Assembly: GCA_900315665.1 (NCBI GenBank)
Contig: OMZX01000002.1
Coordinates: forward strand, 1-64,000
Reading direction: 5' to 3'
Length of the DNA stretch: 64,000 nt
DNA from: an uncultured Eubacteriales bacterium
GTDB taxonomy: Bacteria > Bacillota > Clostridia > Lachnospirales > Lachnospiraceae
Shown: positions 34,733-44,041 of the stretch, in pieces
Position numbering within the stretch: position 1 is the first letter of the stretch
Layout: the number at the start of each line of letters is the position of its first letter
The notes under the pieces: model-generated
Seen by the model: only the letters and a program-made list of their open reading frames with translations
Database searches by the model: none
Told to the model about the DNA's origin: nothing
Position numbers and translations under genes: made by a program

Positions 34733-35814
34733 TCATCGAATATCCAGAATATTACGAGCGATTTCGTTGCATCGGAGGCGCATGCCCGGATACCTGCTGC
34801 GCTGGCTGGGAGGTCGATGTCGATGAAGCATCGGCTATGTACTATCAGGGTATAAAAGGTGCCTTCGGTGATCGGCTTCGAAAAGCACTGAAAAAGGAAG
34901 ACGGCTTTTCCTTCCCTTTGAACGAAAAAGGCCGCTGCCCGTTTCTAAACAATCAGAATCTCTGTGATATTTATACTACGCTTGGAGAGGAAAGTCTCTC
35001 AGATACCTGTACGGAATATCCCCGCTATTTTATGGACATCGGCGAATATGAACAGGCGGACATCAGTCTCAGCTGTATGGAGCTAGCAAGGATTTTCTTT
35101 GAAACGCCGCTTCCTTATAAGTATATTCGTTCGGAAAATGGTGTTCCCTTCGAAACGATGAACGCGGAAGAAGAAAGCACGCTTGCCGAGGTTCTATCTC
35201 TTCGCAATCAGGCGATTGCAATCATGTCCCGGGAGGACAATGCTTTCTTCGAGTGCTTCGCGGAGGTTCGCAGAATTTTTGCTGAAGCTGGTGGCTTTTC
35301 GGAAGAAGAATTTTCTGGTCAGAACGAAGCTGATCTTTCAGAGCCCGTTTGTGAGAATACAGAACAAAGACAAAACAAAACGGCACAAGCCGGGATGACA
35401 GCAGTTTCATCCCGCTTTAAACAAAGTCTTCAGCTTCTTCAGTCCCTTGACTCAATCAGTCCTTCATGGGATAATTTTCTGAAGGCGATGGAGGAAGTGC
35501 TTCGGGAGCCGGCATTGGATCAGCGGGAACAGCTTTTCAGAACAGAAAATCGCGAGAAGCTGGCAGAATGGTTTCGGAAGCTTTCCGTTTATTTCATTTA
35601 TCGCTACACCATTGATTTTATGCTGGATGGAGACCTCCTCATGGAGTGGCGGCTCATCGATCGAAGCCTACGGCTGATTTATACGCTTCTTTTTCTTTAC
35701 TGTGTGAAGGAAGGGAAGAAGACTGTAGAAACGAAGGATATCATATATATTTCGCATTTATTTTCACGTGAGGTTGAGCACGATGATCAAAACATCGTGA
35801 CGCTGAAATCGTAG
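34729..35814 (+). CDS. FliB-like / YkgJ-type cysteine-cluster protein
   Basis: The product is 361 residues from ATG 34729 (SD GGGAGGATCT). The N terminus holds the cysteine cluster FRCIGGACPDTCCAGWEV and then GRCPFLNNQNLCDIYTTLG and DTCTEYPRYF, the pattern of FliB (flagellin lysine N-methylase) and related proteins that likely bind Fe-S or zinc. No flagellar gene is in the window, so flagellin as substrate is unsupported here. The C-terminal two thirds are helical. MATE transporter gene follows after 9 bases. Confidence 0.8.
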   Translation: MIIEYPEYYERFRCIGGACPDTCCAGWEVDVDEASAMYYQGIKGAFGDRLRKALKKEDGFSFPLNEKGRCPFLNNQNLCDIYTTLGEESLSDTCTEYPRYFMDIGEYEQADISLSCMELARIFFETPLPYKYIRSENGVPFETMNAEEESTLAEVLSLRNQAIAIMSREDNAFFECFAEVRRIFAEAGGFSEEEFSGQNEADLSEPVCENTEQRQNKTAQAGMTAVSSRFKQSLQLLQSLDSISPSWDNFLKAMEEVLREPALDQREQLFRTENREKLAEWFRKLSVYFIYRYTIDFMLDGDLLMEWRLIDRSLRLIYTLLFLYCVKEGKKTVETKDIIYISHLFSREVEHDDQNIVTLKS

Positions 35815-35823
35815 GAGGACTTG

Positions 35824-37206
35824 ATGGAGCAGGCGCAGGAAAAGAGATTGACAGAGGATTATAACCGGATCACACACGGCGTCATCTGGAAGGAGCTCAT
35901 CCTTTATGTGCTGCCGCTTATTTTCGGTACGTTCTTTCAGCAGCTGTATAATACAGTCGATGCTGTCGTGGTCGGCCGGTTCGTCGGAAAGGAAGCGTTG
36001 TCTGCGGTCGGCGGGACAAGTGGTATCGTCGTCAACATTTTTGTCGGTTTCTTCGTCGGTGTGAGCTCGGGAGCCGGCGTTGTCGTCGCACAGCAGTTCG
36101 GCGCAGGTAATGAGAAGAACGTTTCAGACGCCGTGCATACCTCGATTGCTATTTCAATCCTGTCAGGCATCGTGCTGACGATCGTAGGCCTTCTGATCGC
36201 CCGTCCGATTTCTGTTCTCATGCAGACGCCCGCAGACGTTCTCCCCGGAACCGTCACCTATCTTTCGGTCTATTTCATTGGCATGGTGCCGAACCTTATT
36301 TACAATATGGGCTCCGGAATCCTCCGTGCAACAGGAGACTCGAAAAATCCTCTCTATTTCCTGATCATTACCTGTATTCTTAATATCATTCTTGATCTTT
36401 TATTCGTTTTGGTACTCCATATGGGTGTGCTTGGCGTTGCGATAGCGACGATTCTCTGTCAGCTGGTGAGTGCTGCCCTTGTAATTTTCACATTGCTCCG
36501 CGTCAAGAACGCCTGCAGATTACGCCCGGAAAAGCTCAGAGTCTACCGGAAACAGCTTTCAAGAATTCTTGCCATCGGACTGCCGGCCGGCGTACAGTCT
36601 CTCATGTATACCTTGTCCAATATGATCATTCAGACGGCAATCAACAGCTTCGGGACAGACCCTGTCGCAGCCTGGACGGCATATGGTAAACTCGACAGCT
36701 TATACTGGATGATGTGCAGCTCGTTTGGCGTTGCAATCACGACCTTCGTTGGACAGAATTATGGTGCAAGACAGTATCAGCGTGTACGGTCTTGTATCCG
36801 CCAATGCTTCCTCATCGTCACACTAACGACACTTGTGATGGTCTGGTTCTTTTATGTGTTTGGCGGCATCTGCCTACAGCTTTTTACAGAGGATCAGGAG
36901 GTGCTCAGGATTGGAACGGAGATCATCCATTTCATGGTGCCTTTTTTCATTACGTATACAGCAATCGAGGTTCTTTCCGGTTCGCTTCGTGGCATGGGTG
37001 ATGCCATGCGGCCGATGATCATCGATGTGCTCGGTATCTGTGTGCTTCGTATCATCTGGATCTTTGTGGCTGTGCCGATGTGGCCGAGTGTGCGCACGGT
37101 CATCGCAAGTTATCCGATTACCTGGATCACCACTTCTATTTTATTTCTCATTTATTACTTCTGGTATATCAGAAAGCACCACATAGGCACAAGTTCATCA
37201 AAGTAA
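35824..37206 (+). CDS. MATE-family multidrug/organic cation efflux transporter
   Basis: The 460-residue polytopic protein has about 12 helices in two similar halves: ILYVLPLIFGTFFQQLYNTVDAVVVGRFVG opens the first, and RILAIGLPAGVQSLMYTLSNMIIQTAINSFG opens the second. These match the MATE (NorM/DinF-like) superfamily of Na+ or H+ coupled exporters. ATG 35824 is chosen over TTG 35821 because AGGAGG is five bases away. Substrates are unknown. Confidence 0.92.
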   Translation: MEQAQEKRLTEDYNRITHGVIWKELILYVLPLIFGTFFQQLYNTVDAVVVGRFVGKEALSAVGGTSGIVVNIFVGFFVGVSSGAGVVVAQQFGAGNEKNVSDAVHTSIAISILSGIVLTIVGLLIARPISVLMQTPADVLPGTVTYLSVYFIGMVPNLIYNMGSGILRATGDSKNPLYFLIITCILNIILDLLFVLVLHMGVLGVAIATILCQLVSAALVIFTLLRVKNACRLRPEKLRVYRKQLSRILAIGLPAGVQSLMYTLSNMIIQTAINSFGTDPVAAWTAYGKLDSLYWMMCSSFGVAITTFVGQNYGARQYQRVRSCIRQCFLIVTLTTLVMVWFFYVFGGICLQLFTEDQEVLRIGTEIIHFMVPFFITYTAIEVLSGSLRGMGDAMRPMIIDVLGICVLRIIWIFVAVPMWPSVRTVIASYPITWITTSILFLIYYFWYIRKHHIGTSSSK

Positions 37207-37207
37207 G

Positions 37208-37236
37208 TTGTCCGGGAAGTGGTTCTATGATAAAAT
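37208..37236 (+). promoter_or_regulatory. Promoter of pyrH operon
   Basis: TTGTCC (37208-37213), 17-base spacer, TAAAAT (37231-37236), 34 bases before the pyrH ATG. Confidence 0.65.
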
Positions 37237-37269
37237 ACAGTTATCTTTGAAATTCCAAAGGAGACAAAA

Positions 37270-37971
37270 ATGGCAAAACGTAGAGTCATGCTGAAGCTTT
37301 CCGGCGAAGCGCTGGCAGGCGATAAGCATTTCGGGTTTGATGATGACACGATCCGTGGCGTCGCTAAGCAGGTGAAGGCAGCGGTTGACGAGGGCGTACA
37401 GATCGCAATCGTGATCGGCGGCGGCAACTTCTGGAGAGGACGTCAGTCAAAAGAGGTTGACCGGTACAAGGCTGACCAGGTAGGGATACTTGCGACGATC
37501 ATGAACTGTATCTATGTTTCCGAGCTTTTCCGTATTGAAGGGATGAAGACGAAGGTGATGTCCTCCATCGAGATCGGCGATATGGCAGAGCTTTTTAATA
37601 AGGACAAGGCTGTAAAGGCGATGCAGAAGGGAACGGTGATCTTCTGTGCAGGTGGTACAGGTCATCCTTATTTTTCGACGGATACCGGTGTCGTCCTTCG
37701 GGCTCTCGAGCTTGAATGTGATGAGATTCTTCTTGCAAAGGCAATCGATGGCGTATATGACTCTGATCCGAAGACGAATCCAAAGGCAAAGAAATATTCC
37801 GAGCTTCCGATCTCTGAGGTTGTTAACAAGCGGCTCGGTGTGATCGATCTTTCGGCGAGTGCGATCTGCATGGAGAACAAGATGCCGCTTTTGGTATTTT
37901 CTCTTGAAGAAAAGGATGGTATCGTAAACGCCCTGAAGGGGAAGACGAACGGTACGAAGATCACGGTGTAA
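37270..37971 (+). CDS. pyrH: Uridylate (UMP) kinase
   Basis: The 233-residue amino-acid-kinase-fold enzyme has VMLKLSGEALAGDKHFGFD, IAIVIGGGNFWRG, and FCAGGTGHPYFSTDT (UMP site). It phosphorylates UMP to UDP for pyrimidine nucleotide synthesis and is allosterically controlled. SD AAAGGAG is well placed. It is the first gene of the pyrH-frr-uppS-cdsA run. Confidence 0.97.
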   Translation: MAKRRVMLKLSGEALAGDKHFGFDDDTIRGVAKQVKAAVDEGVQIAIVIGGGNFWRGRQSKEVDRYKADQVGILATIMNCIYVSELFRIEGMKTKVMSSIEIGDMAELFNKDKAVKAMQKGTVIFCAGGTGHPYFSTDTGVVLRALELECDEILLAKAIDGVYDSDPKTNPKAKKYSELPISEVVNKRLGVIDLSASAICMENKMPLLVFSLEEKDGIVNALKGKTNGTKITV

Positions 37972-37997
37972 GCATTGTAAAAAAGGAGGAATCCGAA

Positions 37998-38552
37998 ATG
38001 GATGATCAATTTACGATTTATATTGAAAAGATGCATAAGACGCATGACAATCTGATGGAAGAGCTGGCGGCGATTCGTGCCGGCCGTGCCAATCCGCATG
38101 TGCTCGACAAGATCATGGTTGATTATTACGGTGTGCCGACACCGGTTCAGCAGGTCGGCAATGTTTCTGTACCAGAGGCAAGAATCATATCGATTCAGCC
38201 GTGGGACAAGTCGATGCTGAAGCCGATCGAGAAGGCCATCAATATGTCGGACCTCGGCATTAACCCCATCAATGATGGTACCGTCGTACGTCTGGTATTT
38301 CCGGAGCTTACCGAAGAAAGACGTAAACAGCTTACGAAGGAAGTTAAGAAGAAGGGTGAAGAGGCTAAGGTTGCGATCCGTAATATTCGCCGTGATGCGA
38401 TGGACCTTGCAAAGAAGCTTGAGAAGTCCTCTGAGATCACCGAGGATGATCTGAAGCGTCAGACGAAGGATATTCAGGATCTGACGGATCATATGTGTGA
38501 TAAGATCGATAAGTCTGTCGAGGCAAAGAACAAGGAGCTGATGACCGTCTGA
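37998..38552 (+). CDS. frr: Ribosome recycling factor
   Basis: The 184-residue protein contains AIRAGRANPHVLDKIMVDYYGVPTP, ISIQPWDKSMLKPIEKAI and LTEERRKQLTKEVKK, all diagnostic. It splits post-termination ribosomes together with EF-G. SD AAAGGAGG. Its stop shares one base with the uppS start. Confidence 0.97.
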   Translation: MDDQFTIYIEKMHKTHDNLMEELAAIRAGRANPHVLDKIMVDYYGVPTPVQQVGNVSVPEARIISIQPWDKSMLKPIEKAINMSDLGINPINDGTVVRLVFPELTEERRKQLTKEVKKKGEEAKVAIRNIRRDAMDLAKKLEKSSEITEDDLKRQTKDIQDLTDHMCDKIDKSVEAKNKELMTV

Positions 38553-39292
38553 TGGATGTCGTGGACAATGAAGGCCGGAAGATTCCGTGTCATATTGCCA
38601 TTATACTGGATGGCAATGGCCGCTGGGCTGAGCGTCGGGGCCTGCCACGTGCCATGGGGCATAAACAGGGCTGTGAGACGCTCGAGACGATTGTCGCAGA
38701 TTGTGCTCGTCTTGGCGTTCAATATCTCACAGTGTATGGTTTTTCCACGGAGAACTGGAAGCGCTCTGAAGAAGAAGTCGGCGCGCTGATGAAGCTTTTC
38801 CGTTATTATATGGTAAAGCTCATCACGGTCGCTAATCAGCACAATGTCCGTGCACGGATGATCGGAGAGCGCAGCCGCTTTGCTCCGGATATCCGGGAGG
38901 GCATCGACCGGCTGGAGCGGGAAACGTCACAGAATACCGGCATGACCTTTGTATTTGCCGTCAATTATGGCTCCCGTGACGAGATCGTCCGGGCAGTCAA
39001 AAGATATACGATTGAAGCGATCCGAACAGGAAAAACAGAGGAAGAAATCGAGCATCTGACAGAACAAACGTTTGCAGGGTATCTTGATACGGCTGGCATG
39101 CCGGATCCTGACCTTGTCATTCGTACGTCTGGTGAGTTTCGCATTTCGAATTATCTTCTGTGGCAGAGCGCCTATGCGGAATATTATATTACACCGGTGC
39201 TCTGGCCGGATTTCAACAAGGAAGAGCTTTTGAAGGCTATCGATAATTTTAACGGAAGAGAACGACGCTTCGGCGGCAGGCTGAAGAAATGA
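38552..39292 (+). CDS. uppS: Undecaprenyl diphosphate synthase
   Basis: The 246-residue cis-prenyltransferase has HIAIILDGNGRWAERRGLPRAMGHKQG (catalytic Asp in LDGNGRWA), YGFSTENWKR, VIRTSGEFRISNYLLWQSAYAE and the C-terminal ERRFGG. It makes the C55 carrier lipid for peptidoglycan from IPP, which Dxr and IspG downstream help to supply. A terminator follows. Confidence 0.96.
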   Translation: MDVVDNEGRKIPCHIAIILDGNGRWAERRGLPRAMGHKQGCETLETIVADCARLGVQYLTVYGFSTENWKRSEEEVGALMKLFRYYMVKLITVANQHNVRARMIGERSRFAPDIREGIDRLERETSQNTGMTFVFAVNYGSRDEIVRAVKRYTIEAIRTGKTEEEIEHLTEQTFAGYLDTAGMPDPDLVIRTSGEFRISNYLLWQSAYAEYYITPVLWPDFNKEELLKAIDNFNGRERRFGGRLKK

Positions 39293-39306
39293 TCCTTACG
39301 TGAGAA

Positions 39307-39342
39307 AACAGGCAGATCAAGCTTTGCTCTGCCTGTTCTTTT
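39307..39342 (+). terminator. Terminator after uppS
   Basis: AACAGGCAGA (39307-39316) pairs perfectly with TCTGCCTGTT (39328-39337), 11-base loop, followed by CTTTTC. Confidence 0.8.
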
Positions 39343-39371
39343 CATATTAGCTTTGGGAGTATACGGAAGAT

Positions 39372-40226
39372 ATGGAAAAGGAAGAAGTGAAGGTGCCGAA
39401 GGGACAGAATGAAAAGAAGATGAGTTCCTTTATCACGAGACTGGTCAGTGGTATCGTGCTGCTCCTCATCATGCTGGTCATCGTGCCGGCCGGCGGTATG
39501 CCGATGTTTATCATGACGTATCTCATTTCCATGTGCGGCCTTTTTGAGCTGTACAGGGTATTTGGCATAGAGAAAAAATCGCTCGGCCTTGTCGGCTATA
39601 TCACAGTGACCGCGTACTATCTTTTGGTGCTGACCGCGCATAGCGAATATTTTGCCCTGATGACGATCCTTAGCCTCATGGCACTCATGACCTTCTATGT
39701 GATCACCTATCCGGCTTACAAAATTTCTGTCATTGCGAAGGCGTTTATGTGTGTCTGCTATGCGGGCATCATGCTGAGCTATCTTTATCAGACACGGGAA
39801 ATGGCGGATGGCAAGTTCCTCGTATGGCTTATCTTTATTTCAAGCTGGGGAACGGATACCTGCGCATACTGTACCGGCATGCTGTTTGGAAAGCATAAGA
39901 TGACGCCGCTCCTTAGTCCGAAGAAAACCATCGAGGGCGCAGTCGGCGGTGTGGCCGGCGCAGCGCTTCTCGGCTTCATCTATGCCTGGTTTTTCCGGAA
40001 TCATTTTCTTGAGGTTAGAAATCCGGCCGTAACCTGTGCACTGGCCTGTGCCATCGCGGCACTGATCTCGATGGTAGGCGATCTGACAGCCTCCGGTATC
40101 AAGCGGGACTACGGGATCAAGGATTATGGACATCTGATCCCAGGGCACGGTGGCATCATGGACCGCTTTGATTCTGTGATCTTCACAGCGCCGGCGATTT
40201 ACTTTGCACTGACATTTTTGAAATGA
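39372..40226 (+). CDS. cdsA: Phosphatidate cytidylyltransferase
   Basis: The 284-residue membrane enzyme has about eight helices and the C-terminal signature DLTASGIKRDYGIKDYGHLIPGHGGIMDRFDS. LLSPKKTIEGAVGG is also characteristic. It makes CDP-diacylglycerol from phosphatidic acid. The first 20 residues are charged and cytosolic. ATG follows GGAAG. It lies 79 bases after uppS, past a terminator. Confidence 0.95.
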   Translation: MEKEEVKVPKGQNEKKMSSFITRLVSGIVLLLIMLVIVPAGGMPMFIMTYLISMCGLFELYRVFGIEKKSLGLVGYITVTAYYLLVLTAHSEYFALMTILSLMALMTFYVITYPAYKISVIAKAFMCVCYAGIMLSYLYQTREMADGKFLVWLIFISSWGTDTCAYCTGMLFGKHKMTPLLSPKKTIEGAVGGVAGAALLGFIYAWFFRNHFLEVRNPAVTCALACAIAALISMVGDLTASGIKRDYGIKDYGHLIPGHGGIMDRFDSVIFTAPAIYFALTFLK

Positions 40227-40265
40227 ACCTTGTACCAAGTTGTCCGATATGCTATGAATTCACTC

Positions 40266-40305
40266 ATGTACACGATTTAAACATATTTTTCGTGTACATT
40301 TTTTT
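40266..40305 (+). terminator. Terminator after cdsA
   Basis: ATGTACACG (40266-40274) pairs perfectly with CGTGTACAT (40291-40299), followed by TTTTTT. A TATAAT at 40321-40326 just downstream is a candidate -10 for dxr, though its -35 region is only T-rich. Confidence 0.7.
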
Positions 40306-40373
40306 GAAGAAGTTTTAAGGTATAATGCTTCCGTCATGTGGCTTTTTTGTAGTTTTTCGAGGAAAGGAATTAT

Positions 40374-41528
40374 ATGAGAAGACTTGTAATCCTTGGCAGT
40401 ACCGGTTCAATCGGTACACAGACCATCGATGTCATCAAGGATGATCCGGAAATCAAGGTGACCGGACTCGCTGTTTATGGCTCCATCGATAAGCTGAAGG
40501 AGCAGGTAGATGCGCTTAAGCCGGAAGCCGTCGCAATCTATGATGAGAAAAAGGCGGAGGACTTTCGGTCCTACCGTCTTCCTGTGAAGGTGTTATCCGG
40601 GATGGACGGACTTCTTTCTCTCGTGACGATGGAGGCTTGTGATGAGGTTGTCGTCTCGGTCGTCGGGATGATCGGCATCCGGCCGACGATCGAAGCGCTG
40701 AAGGCACATAAAGAGGTCGCCCTGGCTAACAAGGAAACTCTCGTGTGCGCTGGTCATATCATTATGCCGCTTGCAAAGGCCTGCGGCATCGAGATTAAAC
40801 CGATTGATTCTGAGCATTCAGCCATCTGGCAGTCACTCTCTGGTGAGAAGACGGAAAGTGTAGAGCGGATTCTCCTTACCTGCTCCGGCGGGCCTTTCCG
40901 CGGTATGACAAGAGAGCAGCTTCGTGGGAAGACAAAGGAGGATGCATTAAAGCATCCGAACTGGTCGATGGGCAGAAAGATCACGATTGATTCTGCGACA
41001 CTTGTGAACAAGGGACTTGAGGTTCTGGAGGCCGGATGGCTTTTCCATGTTCCTGTTGATAAGATCACAGTTATTGTACAACCGCAGTCAATTTTACATT
41101 CTGCAGTACAGTTTGTAGACGGATCCATCAAGGGACAGATGGGCCTTCCGGATATGCGGATTCCGATTGAATATGCACTTTATGCGCCGGGGCGGCGTCC
41201 GCTTCTTTCAGATGAGCGTCTTGACCTCACTGCGCTTTCATCCATGACCTTTGAAAAACCCGATCTTGAGACTTTCCGTGGTCTTGCACTCGGCTACCGC
41301 GCCGGCAGAACCGGCGGGTCGATGCCGACCGTTTTTAATGCAGCCAATGAGGAGGCTGTTGCACTTTTCCTTTCTGACCGGATTGAGTTTTTGGAAATCC
41401 CGGAGGTGATTGAGGAAGCCATGGATGCCCACGAGGGACATGTCCTTAAAGAGCCAACTCTGGAGGAAATTCTCGAAACAGAGCGCTGGTCAAGAGAATT
41501 TGTTCGTTCACATGCCTTAAAGAGCTGA
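40374..41528 (+). CDS. dxr: 1-deoxy-D-xylulose 5-phosphate reductoisomerase
   Basis: The 384-residue enzyme of the MEP isoprenoid pathway has the N-terminal NADPH motif LGSTGSIGTQTID, ALANKETLVCAG, PIDSEHSAIWQ (metal and substrate ligands), TCSGGPFRG, HPNWSMGRKITIDSATLVNKGLE and QPQSILHSAVQFVDGS. SD AGGAAAGG. With ispG it places the committed MEP step and a late step in one cluster around the protease RseP. Confidence 0.97.
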   Translation: MRRLVILGSTGSIGTQTIDVIKDDPEIKVTGLAVYGSIDKLKEQVDALKPEAVAIYDEKKAEDFRSYRLPVKVLSGMDGLLSLVTMEACDEVVVSVVGMIGIRPTIEALKAHKEVALANKETLVCAGHIIMPLAKACGIEIKPIDSEHSAIWQSLSGEKTESVERILLTCSGGPFRGMTREQLRGKTKEDALKHPNWSMGRKITIDSATLVNKGLEVLEAGWLFHVPVDKITVIVQPQSILHSAVQFVDGSIKGQMGLPDMRIPIEYALYAPGRRPLLSDERLDLTALSSMTFEKPDLETFRGLALGYRAGRTGGSMPTVFNAANEEAVALFLSDRIEFLEIPEVIEEAMDAHEGHVLKEPTLEEILETERWSREFVRSHALKS

Positions 41529-41593
41529 TCGTATCCGAAGCATGTTGAACAAAGTTTATAGAGAATTAGTGTTTTAACTAGCAGGAGGGTTTT

Positions 41594-42784
41594 TTGAGTA
41601 TTCTGGTTGCGATCATTGGCCTTTCGATTCTTGTGATTTTTCATGAGTTCGGTCATTTTCTTGCTGCTAAGCTCTGTGGCGTCGGCGTTCTGGAATTTTC
41701 TGTCGGTATGGGGCCGCGTCTGTTCAGTCATGTGTGGCATAATACCCGTTATTCTTTAAAACTTTTGCCATTCGGTGGCAGCTGTGCGATGCTTGGAGAG
41801 GATGCTGCAGGCTCCGGCGATTTTGAGACAGCCAGTGGCACCGAGATGAGCGATGATGAACTTGATCCCTGGATCGATTATGATGGCGTACGGTTTCGGA
41901 AATCCGCCTTAAAGGATCGTAGCTTCAATGAAAAGTCAGCGCCCAGGCGTTTTTTCATTTGTGTTGCCGGCGTTCTTAACAACTTTATCCTGGCGTTCTT
42001 GATGGCTGCGGTTCTTGTCGGCTTCACCGGATTTGACCGGCTCTACGTTGTAGGCGTACAGGAGGATGCACCGATCGCAGTCGCAGGACTTGAAAAGGGA
42101 GACCAGGTGACAGGCATCGGATATACCGGGAAACATATATCGAATATGCCGAGCTACCGTGATTTATATATCTGGCTCTATGTGCATGCGAGAGAGTTCA
42201 CATCCGATACGGAACTTACGATTCGATACGTACGGGATGGTGAGACGAAAACACTGTCGACGAAGCCGTATTATTCCACGGAAAATCAGAAATATATGCT
42301 AGGCATCAGCTTCTATGGCGGACGGATTCTTCCCGGTAATGCGCTTGAATTTCTGCAGGATACATGGTATGAGTTCCGTTATAATGTCTCCATGGTGGTG
42401 CAGAGTCTTCGGATGCTGGCAGCCGGACAGGTAAAGCGTCAGGAGGTGATGGGGCCTGTAGGCGCCGTATCCGTGATGGGTGAAACGGTGCAGGAATCCT
42501 CGCAATATGGCATATTTAACGCCTTCCTCGTCCTTCTCGAGCTTCTTGTCATGCTTTCTGCAAATCTAGGTGTCATGAATCTCTTGCCGATTCCGGCTCT
42601 TGACGGCGGAAGACTTCTCTTTATCCTTTGTGAGATGATCTTTCGGAAGAGACTGTATCCTGAGCTTGAGGGAAAGATTAATGCTGTCGGCATGGCAGCG
42701 CTATTTGCTCTCATGGTTGTGATCATGGGAAATGATATTATAAATCTCGTGACCGGAGCATATGAAGAAATCCTAAATGGATGA
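41594..42784 (+). CDS. rseP: RseP-like site-2 intramembrane zinc metalloprotease
   Basis: The 396-residue membrane protein starts at TTG 41594 behind GGAGGG. The zinc-binding HEFGH motif sits in the first helix (VIFHEFGHFLAAKLCG). A PDZ domain follows (about 150-240, VQEDAPIAVAGLEKGDQVTGI), and the third metal ligand motif is NLLPIPALDGGRL near the C terminus. An acidic stretch of about 30 residues (EDAAGSGDFETASGTEMSDD) stands after the first helix. It cleaves anti-sigma factors or signal peptides within the membrane. Confidence 0.95.
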   Translation: MSILVAIIGLSILVIFHEFGHFLAAKLCGVGVLEFSVGMGPRLFSHVWHNTRYSLKLLPFGGSCAMLGEDAAGSGDFETASGTEMSDDELDPWIDYDGVRFRKSALKDRSFNEKSAPRRFFICVAGVLNNFILAFLMAAVLVGFTGFDRLYVVGVQEDAPIAVAGLEKGDQVTGIGYTGKHISNMPSYRDLYIWLYVHAREFTSDTELTIRYVRDGETKTLSTKPYYSTENQKYMLGISFYGGRILPGNALEFLQDTWYEFRYNVSMVVQSLRMLAAGQVKRQEVMGPVGAVSVMGETVQESSQYGIFNAFLVLLELLVMLSANLGVMNLLPIPALDGGRLLFILCEMIFRKRLYPELEGKINAVGMAALFALMVVIMGNDIINLVTGAYEEILNG

Positions 42785-42895
42785 TCAAGGTACTTGCTAT
42801 TACAGATATATCGTAATGTATATAGCTTGTATGTTTCGGCTCATGTATGAAATAGATATTATAAATTGTTCATAGAAAGGTAATAGGAGAGTACG

Positions 42896-43972
42896 ATGGA
42901 TAATAATACGATGCTTCCACGTGAAAACACAAAAGAAGTTAGCATCGGTAATGTAAAGATCGGCGGTAAAAACCGTATCGCGATTCAGTCGATGTGCAAC
43001 ACAAAAACCACAGATGTTAAGAGTACAGTCGATCAGATTCTCCGCCTGGAGAAAGCTGGCTGTGAAATCATACGTGTGACGGTTCCGACGCATGATGCAG
43101 CCGTCAGTATCCGAGAAATCAAAAAGCATATTCATATTCCGATCGTAGCGGATATTCATTTTAACTATAAGATGGCGATTGAAGCGATGGAAAACGGTGC
43201 AGACAAGATCCGCATCAATCCCGGAAATATCGGGAGCCTTCAGAATATCCGTGCCGTCGTAGATTGTGCAAAGGAAAGAAATATTCCGATCCGTGTCGGC
43301 GTGAATTCCGGTTCTCTTGAAAAGAATCTCATCGAGAAATATGGCGGACATGTGACAGCTGAGGGTATCGTCGAGTCAGCACTGGATAAGGTACATCTCA
43401 TTGAAGATATGGGGTATGATAATCTGGTCATTTCCATCAAGTCCTCTGACGTCCTCATGTGTGCGCGTGCCCATGAACTGATTGCAGCACGTACCGATCA
43501 TCCGCTGCATGTAGGCATTACAGAGGCAGGCACGGTATGGTCCGGTAATATCAAGTCGGCAATCGGTCTCGGGATGATCCTGTCAAAGGGTATCGGCAAT
43601 ACGATCCGAGTCTCTTTAAGCGCAGATCCTGTCGAAGAGATCAAATCTGCGAAGCTCATCCTTCGGACGCTCGGTCTTCGGGAAGGCGGTGTGGAGGTCG
43701 TTTCCTGTCCGACCTGCGGAAGAACGAATATTGACCTCATCGACCTTGCCAATCAGGTACAGACGCTTGCTTCTGAATATGATGATAAGAAGAATCTAAA
43801 GGTAGCCGTGATGGGCTGTGTCGTCAATGGACCGGGAGAGGCAAGAGAGGCGGACCTGGGTGTCTGCGGCGGAAATGGTGAAGGTCTTCTCATCAAAAAG
43901 GGTGAAGTCATCCGGAAGGTTCCGGAGGGAGAGCTTCTATCTGCACTTCGTGAAGAAATCGAAAGGTTTTAA
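42896..43972 (+). CDS. ispG: 4-hydroxy-3-methylbut-2-enyl diphosphate synthase (flavodoxin/ferredoxin)
   Basis: The 358-residue protein has the TIM-barrel part (VADIHFNYKMAIEAMENGADKIRINPGNIG; VGVNSGSLEK) and the C-terminal [4Fe-4S] domain with cysteines in SCPTCGRTNIDL and VMGCVVNGPGEA. It performs the penultimate MEP-pathway step. SD AGGAGAG precedes the ATG. polC follows after 69 bases. Confidence 0.97.
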   Translation: MDNNTMLPRENTKEVSIGNVKIGGKNRIAIQSMCNTKTTDVKSTVDQILRLEKAGCEIIRVTVPTHDAAVSIREIKKHIHIPIVADIHFNYKMAIEAMENGADKIRINPGNIGSLQNIRAVVDCAKERNIPIRVGVNSGSLEKNLIEKYGGHVTAEGIVESALDKVHLIEDMGYDNLVISIKSSDVLMCARAHELIAARTDHPLHVGITEAGTVWSGNIKSAIGLGMILSKGIGNTIRVSLSADPVEEIKSAKLILRTLGLREGGVEVVSCPTCGRTNIDLIDLANQVQTLASEYDDKKNLKVAVMGCVVNGPGEAREADLGVCGGNGEGLLIKKGEVIRKVPEGELLSALREEIERF

Positions 43973-44041
43973 AATACATCGCTTTTTATAAAAGCTTGTG
44001 AGAAAAGGTTTTAGAAGCTTATCATCATAGAAAGATTTGGC

